From assembly GCF_000429765.1 (NCBI RefSeq), contig NZ_AUCM01000014.1:1-64000 (forward strand): a DNA stretch of 64,000 bases, given 5' to 3'. Position 1 is the first letter of the stretch, and every line of letters begins with the position of its first letter. Below, one piece after another: positions 33,536 to 41,972 of this stretch. This DNA comes from Gemmobacter nectariphilus DSM 15620 (lineage in GTDB: Bacteria; Pseudomonadota; Alphaproteobacteria; Rhodobacterales; Rhodobacteraceae). Under the pieces are notes generated by a model, which had not been told where the DNA came from, made no database searches, and worked only from the letters and a program-made list of their open reading frames with translations. The position numbers and the translations under genes were made by a program.

Positions 33536-34669
33536 TCATTTTGCCTCCCTTGGCGGCATCATGCGCCGGCTGCGTGCGGCGTGACCCTCGGGCCAGGGAT
33601 CGGACGTGGCGGGGTTTGTCAGAAAGCCCTGGTCCGTCAGGCTTTCGAGAAAGGCGATGATGTCGGTGATCTCGGCATCGGTCGCGGTAAAGCCTGCAAT
33701 CATTCCGTCTTTCATCGGATGGCCCGGCGCCCGGCCTGCGCCCGCATAATGGGCCAGGACCCCGCGCAGATCCGGGATCGAGCCATCGTGCATGTAGGGC
33801 GCGGTGACGGCGACATTGCGCAGCGATGGCGTGCGGAACCGCCCTGCATCCTCGGGGCGGCCCGTGATCTCGATCAGGCCCGGCAGAGCTGCCGGATAGG
33901 GATCGTAAAGCCCGGTATTGTGAAAGCCGATCTCGGGCTCGGCCGAGCGCGCGGTTTGCAGATTGTCGGTAAAGAGAATGCCCTGATGGCAGTGGTAGCA
34001 TTCGAACCGGTGATCGAAGAACAGCTCTTCGCCGCGCTTGGCCGCGTCGGAAATCGCGTCCGCCTCGCCCCAATACTTGTAGCGGTCATAGGGGCTGTCG
34101 ACCGAGATCAGACTGCGCTGAAAGGCCGCCAAGGCGCGCGTGATCGTGTAAAGATCTGGGGCAGGGTGGTCCGGAAAAGCCGCCGGAAAGGCCGCCGCAT
34201 AATAGGTGTCGACCGAGAGGCGGGCGAAAATCTCTTCCTCGTGGCCGACGCTGCCCATCTCTTCGGGGTTTTCGCCGAACAGCGGCACAAGCGCCTGAAA
34301 CTCGAGGCTGCTCATATGCGGATTGGCCCAGGTCAGCGCTGGAAAATACCCGGCATTGGCCAGGCCCGGCGCATTCTTCAGACCGGCGATGCTGTCGATG
34401 CCGATCGCCCTTGCCCGCCCGTCGGTGAAGGCGCGCGCCTGATCGTGACACGACGCGCAGGCGACGGTGCCATCGCGCGACAGGCGCGCATCATAGAAAA
34501 GATGGCGGCCCAGATCCACCTTGGCCGCCGACATCGGATTGTCGGCGGGCACGGGCGGTCGCGGCATCCAGGCAGGCAGCGGCCAGACATAGGGGTCGGC
34601 CGAGGCGCCAATCGCCCCGGCCAGGATCATGGCCGCCGCCGGAATGACCCAGCGGAGCATGTCGGTCAC
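33536..34669 (-). CDS. mbnH: Di-haem cytochrome c peroxidase-like enzyme, MbnH/MauG family
   Basis: 377 residues with a signal peptide (about 1-24). There are two c-type haem motifs: CASCH (71-75) and CYHCH (224-228). RFRTPSLRNVAVTAPYMHDG and a distal Met/His region are typical of the bacterial di-haem peroxidase superfamily. MbnH enzymes use a bis-Fe(IV) state to oxidise a Trp of MbnP to kynurenine, creating a copper site. The adjacent MbnP gene overlaps by 4 bp (ATGA), which strongly supports MbnH over a generic peroxidase. Confidence 0.88.
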   Translation of the reverse strand: MTDMLRWVIPAAAMILAGAIGASADPYVWPLPAWMPRPPVPADNPMSAAKVDLGRHLFYDARLSRDGTVACASCHDQARAFTDGRARAIGIDSIAGLKNAPGLANAGYFPALTWANPHMSSLEFQALVPLFGENPEEMGSVGHEEEIFARLSVDTYYAAAFPAAFPDHPAPDLYTITRALAAFQRSLISVDSPYDRYKYWGEADAISDAAKRGEELFFDHRFECYHCHQGILFTDNLQTARSAEPEIGFHNTGLYDPYPAALPGLIEITGRPEDAGRFRTPSLRNVAVTAPYMHDGSIPDLRGVLAHYAGAGRAPGHPMKDGMIAGFTATDAEITDIIAFLESLTDQGFLTNPATSDPWPEGHAARSRRMMPPREAK

Positions 34670-35505
34670 CGCATCGAGATCAGTGCCTGGGTGCCGGCCG
34701 GTACATCCATGTAGGGCTGGCCAAGCCTGGCCATCACGGTCATGCAGTCGGCATCACCGGGAAAGGACATGCAGCCTGGCGAGGTTTCGGGGGCGTTGGT
34801 GCGCAGATCCGCCTCTGCCACGACGGGGGCAGGGTCGATCACGATGGTGTTCCTTGCCGGATCGAACCCGTCAAGGCGAACCTCGATGCGGTTTTCATGC
34901 TTGCAGGCCAAAGGGGCAGACGTCTTGGACGGCGCATCGCACATGGTCGAGCCCAGATGCAGGAACCAGCCCTTGGGGCCGGTGTCCTTGCGATCCGTCG
35001 GCACCAGATCGATGCGAACGAACTTGTAGCCGCCTTGCCAGTTCCAGAACATCGCCGTGGTGTTCAGCGGCGCGGGCGCCAGCGTCGGATCGACATGGTT
35101 CTGCTCGAACGGAACGCCAACGGTGAAGACCAGACCCGTATAGCTGCCTTCCGGCACCGTTCCCGACAGCGCGCTGTGGGTGCCTTGCGTTCCGTTGGTG
35201 CAGGCGCCGGTCGCGTCCTCGAAATCAAGCAGCGCCACATCGCCCGACTGCCACTGGCCGTCCTGATCAAGCGCGATCGGCTGAAGGCTGCCATCGGCCC
35301 GGATCAGGGCCGCCTGCGAGACAAAGACGCGGAAATCGCTGACGGCAACTTCGGCGCCGGTGGCCCCGAGGCCCTTGTAGGTTTGCGCACAGGCAAAGGG
35401 TTTGCCGCCGATTTCTGCGGCGAAGGGAATCGTGACGGTCATGTCGCCCGCGAAAGCCGGCACGGCAAGGGTGGCGGCGAAAGCCGCGAAAAGAGCATGT
35501 TTCAT
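34666..35505 (-). CDS. mbnP: MbnP-family periplasmic copper-binding protein
   Basis: 279 residues with a signal peptide (MKHALFAAFAATLAVPAFAG). The family hallmark MFWNWQGGYKFVRIDL lies at about 152-167 and includes W154 and W156. Other conserved blocks are SYTGLVFTVGVPFEQNH and HLGSTMCD, and paired cysteines are present. MbnP binds copper after its partner MbnH converts a Trp to kynurenine. No methanobactin precursor (mbnA) was found, so this is a copper-homeostasis pair outside a methanobactin operon. Confidence 0.9.
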   Translation of the reverse strand: MKHALFAAFAATLAVPAFAGDMTVTIPFAAEIGGKPFACAQTYKGLGATGAEVAVSDFRVFVSQAALIRADGSLQPIALDQDGQWQSGDVALLDFEDATGACTNGTQGTHSALSGTVPEGSYTGLVFTVGVPFEQNHVDPTLAPAPLNTTAMFWNWQGGYKFVRIDLVPTDRKDTGPKGWFLHLGSTMCDAPSKTSAPLACKHENRIEVRLDGFDPARNTIVIDPAPVVAEADLRTNAPETSPGCMSFPGDADCMTVMARLGQPYMDVPAGTQALISMR

Positions 35506-35569
35506 GATGTGTCTCTGGCTTGCCGCATCACGCGCGGCAGATTGCGTTGATCGAATTCGTGGAAATCGA

Positions 35570-35935
35570 TCAGGCCAGAGGGGGCGCTCTCATGCCGCGC
35601 GCAGGATCAAGGACCGTCCGGATCGCGCGGCTTTCCCGGGGGGCGATAACCGTCGCGACAAACACATAGTTGACGTCGGCCAGGCTTTGCGGCGCATCGG
35701 GAAGCATCGTCGATCCGACGATGTGACAGGCAGGGCAGTCCCGATGGGTCGTCTTGCCGTCGGATCCCATGTCGCCGCAGATGTCGGATATGTCGCCGCC
35801 GGCAAGCACATAGGCCTCAACGGCGATGTCCGACGCGCTTGGAACGCGGTGTGCAAACCCCGTCGCGACAAGCGCGAAGGCCAGCAGGGCAATCAGTCCA
35901 ACCCCATGGATGCCGTGAACAATCCGTCTGCACAT
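35570..35935 (-). CDS. DUF2946-like small membrane-anchored protein
   Basis: 121 residues. One hydrophobic segment (about 10-28, HGVGLIALLAFALVATGF) could be a signal anchor. Conserved-looking THRDCPACHIVGSTMLPD carries the Cys-x2-Cys-His cluster typical of DUF2946 proteins near copper and TonB genes. It is 64 bp upstream of mbnP on the same strand, probably the first gene of the copper operon. The CPAC motif suggests copper binding; function is unproven. Confidence 0.7.
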   Translation of the reverse strand: MCRRIVHGIHGVGLIALLAFALVATGFAHRVPSASDIAVEAYVLAGGDISDICGDMGSDGKTTHRDCPACHIVGSTMLPDAPQSLADVNYVFVATVIAPRESRAIRTVLDPARGMRAPPLA

Positions 35936-36555
35936 GGCATTTGATTGCCCAATTCCTCATCAAAGCGCAAGATCCGGCTTGTCGGTGCAGAGCGAGAAGA
36001 TTGGCTTCCGGTTGGCGAAGGTGCGATGCCGGGCCTGCCCGCCTTGCGGCGCTTGGCGTTTAATGAATTGAATTTTAAGCACAAATCAGAAATCCACCCT
36101 CCGGCTCCGGTTGCTTGAAAACCCGGATGGCCCCGGATCGGGGCGGATTGTCGCGGCGGCTCGGGTTTGCAAAGCAAGACGCCAGCCCCCGACAGATCAA
36201 CGGGTTCGCCTTGGCAAGGCGCCATGGCCAGCACCAGCAGGCGCGGGGAAATGCCGGGCGTGCCTGTGGTTGCTTTGCAACCCGCGATGCCTTCGGCAAG
36301 GGGCGCCGCTGTGGCCCTTGCCCCATCGCGGCCAGATCGCCCTTGGGGGTCCATCGTGGGTTGCGGCGCGTCGCGCATTGGCCAGCCGCCCCGTGGCCGC
36401 TTGATCCGCCATCAACCGATCCCATGCGCCTTTGGAGTCCGGCGGGCCCTGGGCGTCAACCCGCATGATCCGCTTGCGCAGCGTCTTGCCCGCCAACATG
36501 GCCCCGCCTTCCTGCGCAGCTTGGCGGCTTGGGATCGGGGGCTGGGGGATTGGGT
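35936..36555. other. 620-bp region between the copper operon and ffs
   Basis: An AT-richer patch (about 36060-36100) is a candidate promoter for the copper operon. One minus-strand frame near 36250-36500 (MLAGKTLRKRIMRVDAQGP) is weakly coding-like but matches nothing known. No RNA gene other than ffs at the right edge. Confidence 0.4.
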
Positions 36556-36649
36556 GAGAGGCTGGACAACGACCCAAGTGGGGCTCGTTACGGCTGCTTC
36601 CTTCCGGACCTGACCGGGTTGGCGAGGCACTTGCCCGCGCCAACCTCTC
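36556..36649 (-). ncRNA. ffs: Signal recognition particle RNA, small bacterial type (4.5S)
   Basis: The minus strand contains the universally conserved Ffh-binding hairpin GGTCAGGTCCGGAAGGAAGC followed by AGCC, with the GGAA tetraloop and the asymmetric internal loop. GAGAGGTTGG at the 5' end pairs with CCAGCCTCTC at the 3' end, closing a rod of about 94 nt. This size is usual for alphaproteobacteria. It acts with Ffh in co-translational membrane targeting. Confidence 0.95.
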
Positions 36650-36688
36650 GGGAATGCAGATATGCGCTGCGCCCGCGCGATGCAAGGG

Positions 36689-38557
36689 TCAGAGCGCAAG
36701 GCGCACGCGAAGAAATCCATCCGCGCCGGTCTGAAGCGGCGTAAGGCCGGGGCGGGGCAGGTGATGCACAGCGCCCGGGCCCGTGTGCAGCACGGCCGTG
36801 GTGCCCGGCATCGGGGCGAATCGCCACTGGGCCGAGGGCGCGAGATCATAGGGGCCTTCGAGCGTCAGCCAGGCGCCGATGATGGTGCGCACCAGCGTTG
36901 GCGCGGCAAGGATCGTGGGCACCTCGGGTCCGGTGCCGGGAAAGCCGCCGCCCCCCGCCGCGCGGTAGCTGTTGGTGGCCAGTGCGAATTCGGCATCAGG
37001 CCGCAGGGGCGCCCCATCATGGCACAGATCGCGGATGCGATCGCCAGGCGGGGCCGAGAGATCGATCTGATAGGTCAGCCCCTCGATCACGTCGAAATTG
37101 TAGTAGGGCCAGTCCGGGTCGAGCAAGGCGGCATCCTGCGTGCCGGGGGCGATCTGGCGAAAGGCGCGGGCGGAATATTCCAGCCAGTCGCGCAGCCCTG
37201 CGCCAGTGACTTTCAGCGCCCGGATCGGGTTGGGATAGGGGCACAGCGCGGCAAGATCGCGTTCACACATCGCGCCTGCAGGCAAGTCGACATAGTTCGA
37301 CGGCCCGGCCGTTCCCCCCGCGCGCGAAGGCGAGGCGGCAGCCAGCACCGGCAAATCCCCATGGGGCCCGCCTTGCAGCATCTGCGCGACATGCCAGCGC
37401 ATCGCCCGGGCGGTCAGGCGCGTCGTGGCGCAATCCCCCGCCAGGGCGAAATGGCTGTTGAGCGCGATGGCGGTGCGCCCGGCCGGGCGGGACAGGTGGC
37501 GGCGCGTCGCGGCGGTCAGCCGGTTGCACAGCTGCGCCAGCGGTTCCGGCACCGGGTCGGCCGGCGTCTCGGTCAGCAAGGGCACCAGCGCGCCCGTCCC
37601 GCCACGGCTGCGCCAGCGGCGGTCCGTCCCGCGGTCCAGCCGCAGCCGGATCACGCCCAGATGGCTGCCGGCATAGCCTGGCATCACGGCCGGGATGCCG
37701 GCCAGATGCCCCGCCTGCGGGTCGATCCCGGGACCGGCCGGGAAATCCGGGCCCGGAAACAGCTGATGGGTATGCCCTGCGATCACCGCATCGACCCCGG
37801 GCACGGCGGCCAGCGCAAGAGCGGCGTTCTCGGCCTCGGGGGCGATGCCGCCCTTTGCCGTCCCGATGCCGGTGTGGCACAGGGCAACCACCACCTCGGC
37901 GCCGGCGGCGATCATCCGGGGGACCAGGCGGTGCAGTGTCTCGGCCATGCCTTGTGCCTTGGCGCGGCCTTGCAGATGGGCGCTGCCCCAGGCCTCGACC
38001 TGCGGCGGCAGCACCCCGACCAGACCGATGCGCAGCGGCCAGGACTTGCCGGCATCGTCCGTCACGCGCCGCTCCAGCACGGTCCAGCCGCCGAACAGCG
38101 GCGGCCCGCCATCTGTGCGCACCAGATTGGCACAAAGCGCCGGAAACTGTGCCCCGGCCAGCGCCGCGCCCAGAAACTCGAGCCCATAGTCGAAATCGTG
38201 GTTCCCCAGCGCCACGGCATCATAGGCCAGAAGGTTCATCGCCTCGATCATCGGGTGGGGCTGATCGGCGCGGGGCGGGTGCGACTCTGCAATCGCATCG
38301 CCCACGGCGGTGCCCTGCAGGAAATCGCCATTGTCGAGCAGCAAGGTATTCGGCTCGGTGCTGCGCAGCCGGGCAATCCGGCCTGCCGCGGAAATCAGCC
38401 CGGTGCCGGGCGCCGGACGGTCCCTGTAATGGTCCCAGGGGCACAGGTTCAGATGCAGGTCGCTGGTTGCCAGCAAGGTCAGCGCACAGCTGGCACCAGC
38501 ACGGGGCGGGGAATCCTTTGGGGGCAAAACGCGTGTCCTGTCCGTAATGTGTAACAC
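36689..38557 (-). CDS. cpdB: 2',3'-cyclic-nucleotide 2'-phosphodiesterase/3'-nucleotidase (CpdB-like)
   Basis: 622 residues of the 5'-nucleotidase superfamily. Metallophosphatase motifs are LLATSDLHLNL (about 29-39), LLDNGDFLQGTAVGD, ALGNHDFDYGLEF, VALCHTGIG and IAGHTHQLFPG. The C-terminal nucleotide-binding domain carries PSNYVDLPAG and NFDVIEGLTYQID. It hydrolyses 2',3'-cyclic nucleotides and 3'-nucleotides. Unlike E. coli CpdB, the protein begins only 26 residues before the catalytic domain with no evident signal peptide, so location is uncertain. It is next to nudC and the nucleoside salvage genes. Confidence 0.9.
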   Translation of the reverse strand: MLHITDRTRVLPPKDSPPRAGASCALTLLATSDLHLNLCPWDHYRDRPAPGTGLISAAGRIARLRSTEPNTLLLDNGDFLQGTAVGDAIAESHPPRADQPHPMIEAMNLLAYDAVALGNHDFDYGLEFLGAALAGAQFPALCANLVRTDGGPPLFGGWTVLERRVTDDAGKSWPLRIGLVGVLPPQVEAWGSAHLQGRAKAQGMAETLHRLVPRMIAAGAEVVVALCHTGIGTAKGGIAPEAENAALALAAVPGVDAVIAGHTHQLFPGPDFPAGPGIDPQAGHLAGIPAVMPGYAGSHLGVIRLRLDRGTDRRWRSRGGTGALVPLLTETPADPVPEPLAQLCNRLTAATRRHLSRPAGRTAIALNSHFALAGDCATTRLTARAMRWHVAQMLQGGPHGDLPVLAAASPSRAGGTAGPSNYVDLPAGAMCERDLAALCPYPNPIRALKVTGAGLRDWLEYSARAFRQIAPGTQDAALLDPDWPYYNFDVIEGLTYQIDLSAPPGDRIRDLCHDGAPLRPDAEFALATNSYRAAGGGGFPGTGPEVPTILAAPTLVRTIIGAWLTLEGPYDLAPSAQWRFAPMPGTTAVLHTGPGAVHHLPRPGLTPLQTGADGFLRVRLAL

Positions 38558-38713
38558 GACATTAATATCCGGATGCCTTGATGGTCCTGCGAAAACGCGG
38601 GGAAATTCCTGATTGGCAACTCATGGTTGCAATTCCGCAACGTCAATCTGCGGGCTCTTTTGCCGCGCGCGCCATCGTGCCATCACGGGGCGACGGATGG
38701 GATGGGGGCAGGA

Positions 38714-39688
38714 ATGCGCAACAGCGAAACGGTAACCTTCGGCGGGCTTGGCGGATTGGAACGGTCGGCCGAGCTGCGGGGCGATCAGGCGCGGCAGGCG
38801 GCCATGTGGGCCGATGGTGCGGCGCGGGTGGTGCCGATGTGGCGCGGCAAACCCATGGTGGCCGGCGCAGGGCGCGAGCGCCTTGCCTTGCTGGCGCCCA
38901 CGCATCCGGCCCTTGCCGACATGTCGGGCCCGCCGTTGTTCCTTGGCCTTGTTCAGGGTGCTCCGGTGTTTGCTGCCGATCTGTCGGGGTGGGAACCTGC
39001 GGGCATCGACGCGGCCGCGCAGGGCGGCGGGTTCTTCGACACCACGGAACAGCAGCACCCCGACACGCCCCCCGACCATCTGTTCGTGGAACTGCGCGGG
39101 GTGATGACGCTGCTCTCGCCGCTGGATGCCGAACTGGCCGCGACCGCGCGGGGGCTGTTCGAATGGCACCGCACGCATGGGTTCTGCGCCCGCTGCGGTC
39201 ATGCCAGCGATGTCACCATGGCCGGCTGGCAGCGCCAGTGCCCGGCCTGCAACGCGCCGCATTTCCCGCGCACCGATCCGGTGGTCATCATGCTGGTGAC
39301 GCATGGCAACCGGGTGCTGCTGGGCCGCTCGCATGGCTGGCCGCAAGGCATGTATTCCCTGCTGGCCGGCTTCATCGAACCGGGCGAGACGGTCGAGGCC
39401 GCCGTGCGCCGCGAGGTGGCCGAGGAAACCGGCGTCAAGGTCGGCGCCGTGCGCTATCAGGCCAGCCAGCCCTGGCCGTTCCCCGCCTCGCTGATGCTTG
39501 GCTTTTCGGCCGAGGCGATCAGCGAGACGATCACGCTGGACCCGGCCGAGATCGAAGATGCCATGTGGATGAGCCGCGAGGACATGGCCGATGCGCTGGC
39601 CGGCCGTCACCCGCTGGTCAAGCCGGCCCGCAAGGGGGCAATCGCCCAGTTCCTTCTGAATGCCTGGGTTGCGGATCTGCTGGACTGA
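38714..39688 (+). CDS. nudC: NAD+ diphosphatase (NADH pyrophosphatase)
   Basis: 324 residues. The zinc ribbon is CARCGHASDVTMAGWQRQCP with its following AC, the fourth ligand. The Nudix box is GFIEPGETVEAAVRREVAEE followed by TG, and SQPWPFPASLMLGF is the NudC-specific SQPWPFPxS motif. It cleaves NAD(H) to NMN(H) and AMP and, in E. coli, removes NAD caps from RNA. ATG at 38714 is preceded by GGGGGCAGGA. Divergent from cpdB with about 150 bp between. Confidence 0.95.
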   Translation: MRNSETVTFGGLGGLERSAELRGDQARQAAMWADGAARVVPMWRGKPMVAGAGRERLALLAPTHPALADMSGPPLFLGLVQGAPVFAADLSGWEPAGIDAAAQGGGFFDTTEQQHPDTPPDHLFVELRGVMTLLSPLDAELAATARGLFEWHRTHGFCARCGHASDVTMAGWQRQCPACNAPHFPRTDPVVIMLVTHGNRVLLGRSHGWPQGMYSLLAGFIEPGETVEAAVRREVAEETGVKVGAVRYQASQPWPFPASLMLGFSAEAISETITLDPAEIEDAMWMSREDMADALAGRHPLVKPARKGAIAQFLLNAWVADLLD

Positions 39689-39741
39689 GACAGACCGCAT
39701 CGGCATAACTTGCCCGGGGCAGGGTCAGCAAAGAGGCAGTC

Positions 39742-40206
39742 ATGAAGTTCAACGCCCGAGAAGATATCGAGGCTCCCATCGCCAAGGTCTGGGCAATCGT
39801 CAACGATTTCGACAGCTTCGAGCTTGCGGCCCTGCGGCGCGGGATTCAGGTGACGCGGCAGGATGATGGCGATACCCCGGCCTGGCAGCTGGCCTTTGCC
39901 TTCAAGGGCAAGCCGCGTCAGGTCGCCGTGTGTCTGGAACAGCGCGAGGAACCGGGCCTTCTGGTCTTTGCCGGCGATGGCCGGGCGATCGCGGCCACGA
40001 TGGTTGTCGAACTGGTCGAACTGGGCCCGCGCCGCACGCGGGTCACCGTCTCGACCGAGTTGCGGCCGCTGACCCTTGCGGCGCGGCTGATGCTGCAATC
40101 CATCAAGCTGGCGCGCAGCCGCGCGGTGCGCAAGTATCAGCAAGGTGTGGCCAAGGTCGCCAGCATGATCGAGGCGCGCGCGCGGGGGCAATCGGCCGGT
40201 TTCTGA
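39742..40206 (+). CDS. SRPBCC (START-like) family protein
   Basis: 154 residues with the polyketide-cyclase/START-like opening FNAREDIEAPIAKVWAIVND and a continuous beta-sheet region (VTVSTELRPLTLAARLMLQS). The C-terminal helix is amphipathic. Such domains bind small hydrophobic ligands; no specific role can be given. It sits between nudC and cdd on the same strand. Confidence 0.75.
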   Translation: MKFNAREDIEAPIAKVWAIVNDFDSFELAALRRGIQVTRQDDGDTPAWQLAFAFKGKPRQVAVCLEQREEPGLLVFAGDGRAIAATMVVELVELGPRRTRVTVSTELRPLTLAARLMLQSIKLARSRAVRKYQQGVAKVASMIEARARGQSAGF

Positions 40207-40270
40207 CCATCTGGACAAGATCCCGCACCCGCGTCAGGATGGTTGCATCATCCCACCGTGCGAGGCGCCG

Positions 40271-40663
40271 ATGTCCCTTTTGCAAGCTGCAAGCGAAGTG
40301 CGTGAAAACGCCTATGTGCCGTATTCCCGCTTCAAGGTGGGGGCGGCGGTCCGGGGCGCCTCGGGCACCATCTATCGCGGCTGCAATGTGGAAAACGCCG
40401 CCTATCCCGAAGGCACCTGCGCCGAGGCCGGGGCGATTGCCGCCATGGTGGCCGCAGGCGAGACCCGCCTGACCGAGGTTCTGGTGATCGCCGACTGCCC
40501 GGCACCGGTTCCGCCCTGCGGGGGGTGCCGGCAAAAGCTGGCCGAATTCGGCGGCCCCGAAACGCCGGTGACGCTGTGCACGACCGACGGGCAGCAGCTT
40601 GCCACCACCATCGGCACGCTGTTGCCCGGTGCCTTCACCCCTGGCCATATGGACCGCGCATGA
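40271..40663 (+). CDS. cdd: Cytidine deaminase
   Basis: 130 residues, the usual length of the homotetrameric class. YSRFKVGAAV leads into the active site CNVENAAYPEGTCAEAGAI (Cys ligand and catalytic Glu) and the second zinc motif PCGGCRQ. It converts (deoxy)cytidine to (deoxy)uridine, feeding thymidine/uridine phosphorolysis. Its stop overlaps the deoA start by 4 bp (ATGA). Confidence 0.95.
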   Translation: MSLLQAASEVRENAYVPYSRFKVGAAVRGASGTIYRGCNVENAAYPEGTCAEAGAIAAMVAAGETRLTEVLVIADCPAPVPPCGGCRQKLAEFGGPETPVTLCTTDGQQLATTIGTLLPGAFTPGHMDRA

Positions 40664-41967
40664 CCGACGCACGCCGGATCATCGCCACGATCCGCGATGG
40701 TGGCCAGCCCTCGGCCAGCGATCTGCGCTGGTTTGCCATGGGGTTGGCGGATGGCGGCGTGACCGATGCACAGGCCGGGGCCTTTGCCATGGCCGTGCTG
40801 CTGAAAGGGTTGGGCGAGGCAGGCCGGGTCGCGCTGACCGAAGCGATGCGCGATTCCGGCACCGTGCTGCGCTGGGACATGCCCGCGCCGGTCGTCGACA
40901 AGCATTCGACAGGCGGGGTGGGGGATTCCATCTCTTTGTTGCTGGCCCCCGCTTTGGCCGATTGCGGGGTCTATGTGCCGATGGTCTCGGGGCGGGGGCT
41001 TGGCCATACCGGCGGCACCCTGGACAAGCTTGAGGCGATTCCGGGCTACCGGGTCGACCAGCCCGAGGCCGACTTTCGCCGCATCGTCGCCGATGTCGGC
41101 TGTGCCATCGTCGCGGCGACCGGCGAAATCGCCCCCGCCGACCGACGGCTTTATGCGATCCGCGATGTGACGGGCACGGTCGAAAGCATCGACCTGATCA
41201 CCGCCTCGATCCTGTCCAAGAAGCTGGCGGCGGGGCTGGATGCGCTGGTGCTGGACGTCAAGGTCGGCTCGGGCGCCTTCCTGCCTTCGGCCGCGCAGGC
41301 GCGGGCCCTGGCGCGGTCGCTGGTCGATACGGCAAACGGGGCGGGGTGCCGCACCTCGGCGCTGATCACCGATATGGACCAGCCGCTGGCGGCCAATGCC
41401 GGCAATGCGCTGGAGGTGGCCGAGGTGATGGGCGCGCTGACCTGCGATCCGGTGAACCAGCGGCTGTGGGATCTGACCGTTGCGCTGGGGGGCGAGCTGC
41501 TGGCGCTGTGCGGTGCGGCGCCCGATGCGGCCGAGGGGGGCAGGCGCATCTTTGCCAGCCTGCACTCGGGCCGGGCGGCGGAACGCCTTGCCCGCATGGT
41601 TGCCGCGCAGGGGGGACCCGCGGATTTTCTGGACCGCTGGCGCGATCACCTGCCGGTGGCGCCGGTGGTGCGCGATGTGCCTGCGGTCGGTGCCGGCATC
41701 GTGACGCGGATCGACACCCGCGCGGTGGGCGAGGCCGTGGTGCATCTGGGCGGCGGGCGGCTGCGCAACGGCGATGCCATTGACCCGCGCGTCGGGTTTT
41801 CCGACCTCAAGGGGATCGGGATGAACGCGGGCCCCGGCGATCCGCTGGCCCGTGTCCATGCGGCCACGCCCGAGGCGGCGGATCGCGCGATTGCCACCTT
41901 GCAGGCAGCCTATCATCTGGGCGATACCGCCGATCTTCCGCAACTGGTGCAGGACCGGGTAGGCTGA
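40660..41967 (+). CDS. deoA: Thymidine phosphorylase
   Basis: 435 residues with the class signature KHSTGGVGDSISLLLAPALA and GRGLGHTGGTLDKLEAIPGY (phosphate and nucleoside binding). VDVKVGSGAFLPS lies in the alpha/beta domain. It splits thymidine or deoxyuridine into base and deoxyribose-1-phosphate. Coupled to cdd and 5 bp ahead of deoB, whose enzyme takes the sugar phosphate. Confidence 0.95.
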   Translation: MTDARRIIATIRDGGQPSASDLRWFAMGLADGGVTDAQAGAFAMAVLLKGLGEAGRVALTEAMRDSGTVLRWDMPAPVVDKHSTGGVGDSISLLLAPALADCGVYVPMVSGRGLGHTGGTLDKLEAIPGYRVDQPEADFRRIVADVGCAIVAATGEIAPADRRLYAIRDVTGTVESIDLITASILSKKLAAGLDALVLDVKVGSGAFLPSAAQARALARSLVDTANGAGCRTSALITDMDQPLAANAGNALEVAEVMGALTCDPVNQRLWDLTVALGGELLALCGAAPDAAEGGRRIFASLHSGRAAERLARMVAAQGGPADFLDRWRDHLPVAPVVRDVPAVGAGIVTRIDTRAVGEAVVHLGGGRLRNGDAIDPRVGFSDLKGIGMNAGPGDPLARVHAATPEAADRAIATLQAAYHLGDTADLPQLVQDRVG

Positions 41968-41972
41968 CTGAC

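Noticed and set aside
33536-34669. Ordinary di-haem cytochrome c peroxidase (CcpA)
   Set aside because: The 4-bp overlap with an MbnP gene and the copper context favour MbnH; a peroxide-scavenging role is not excluded by sequence alone.
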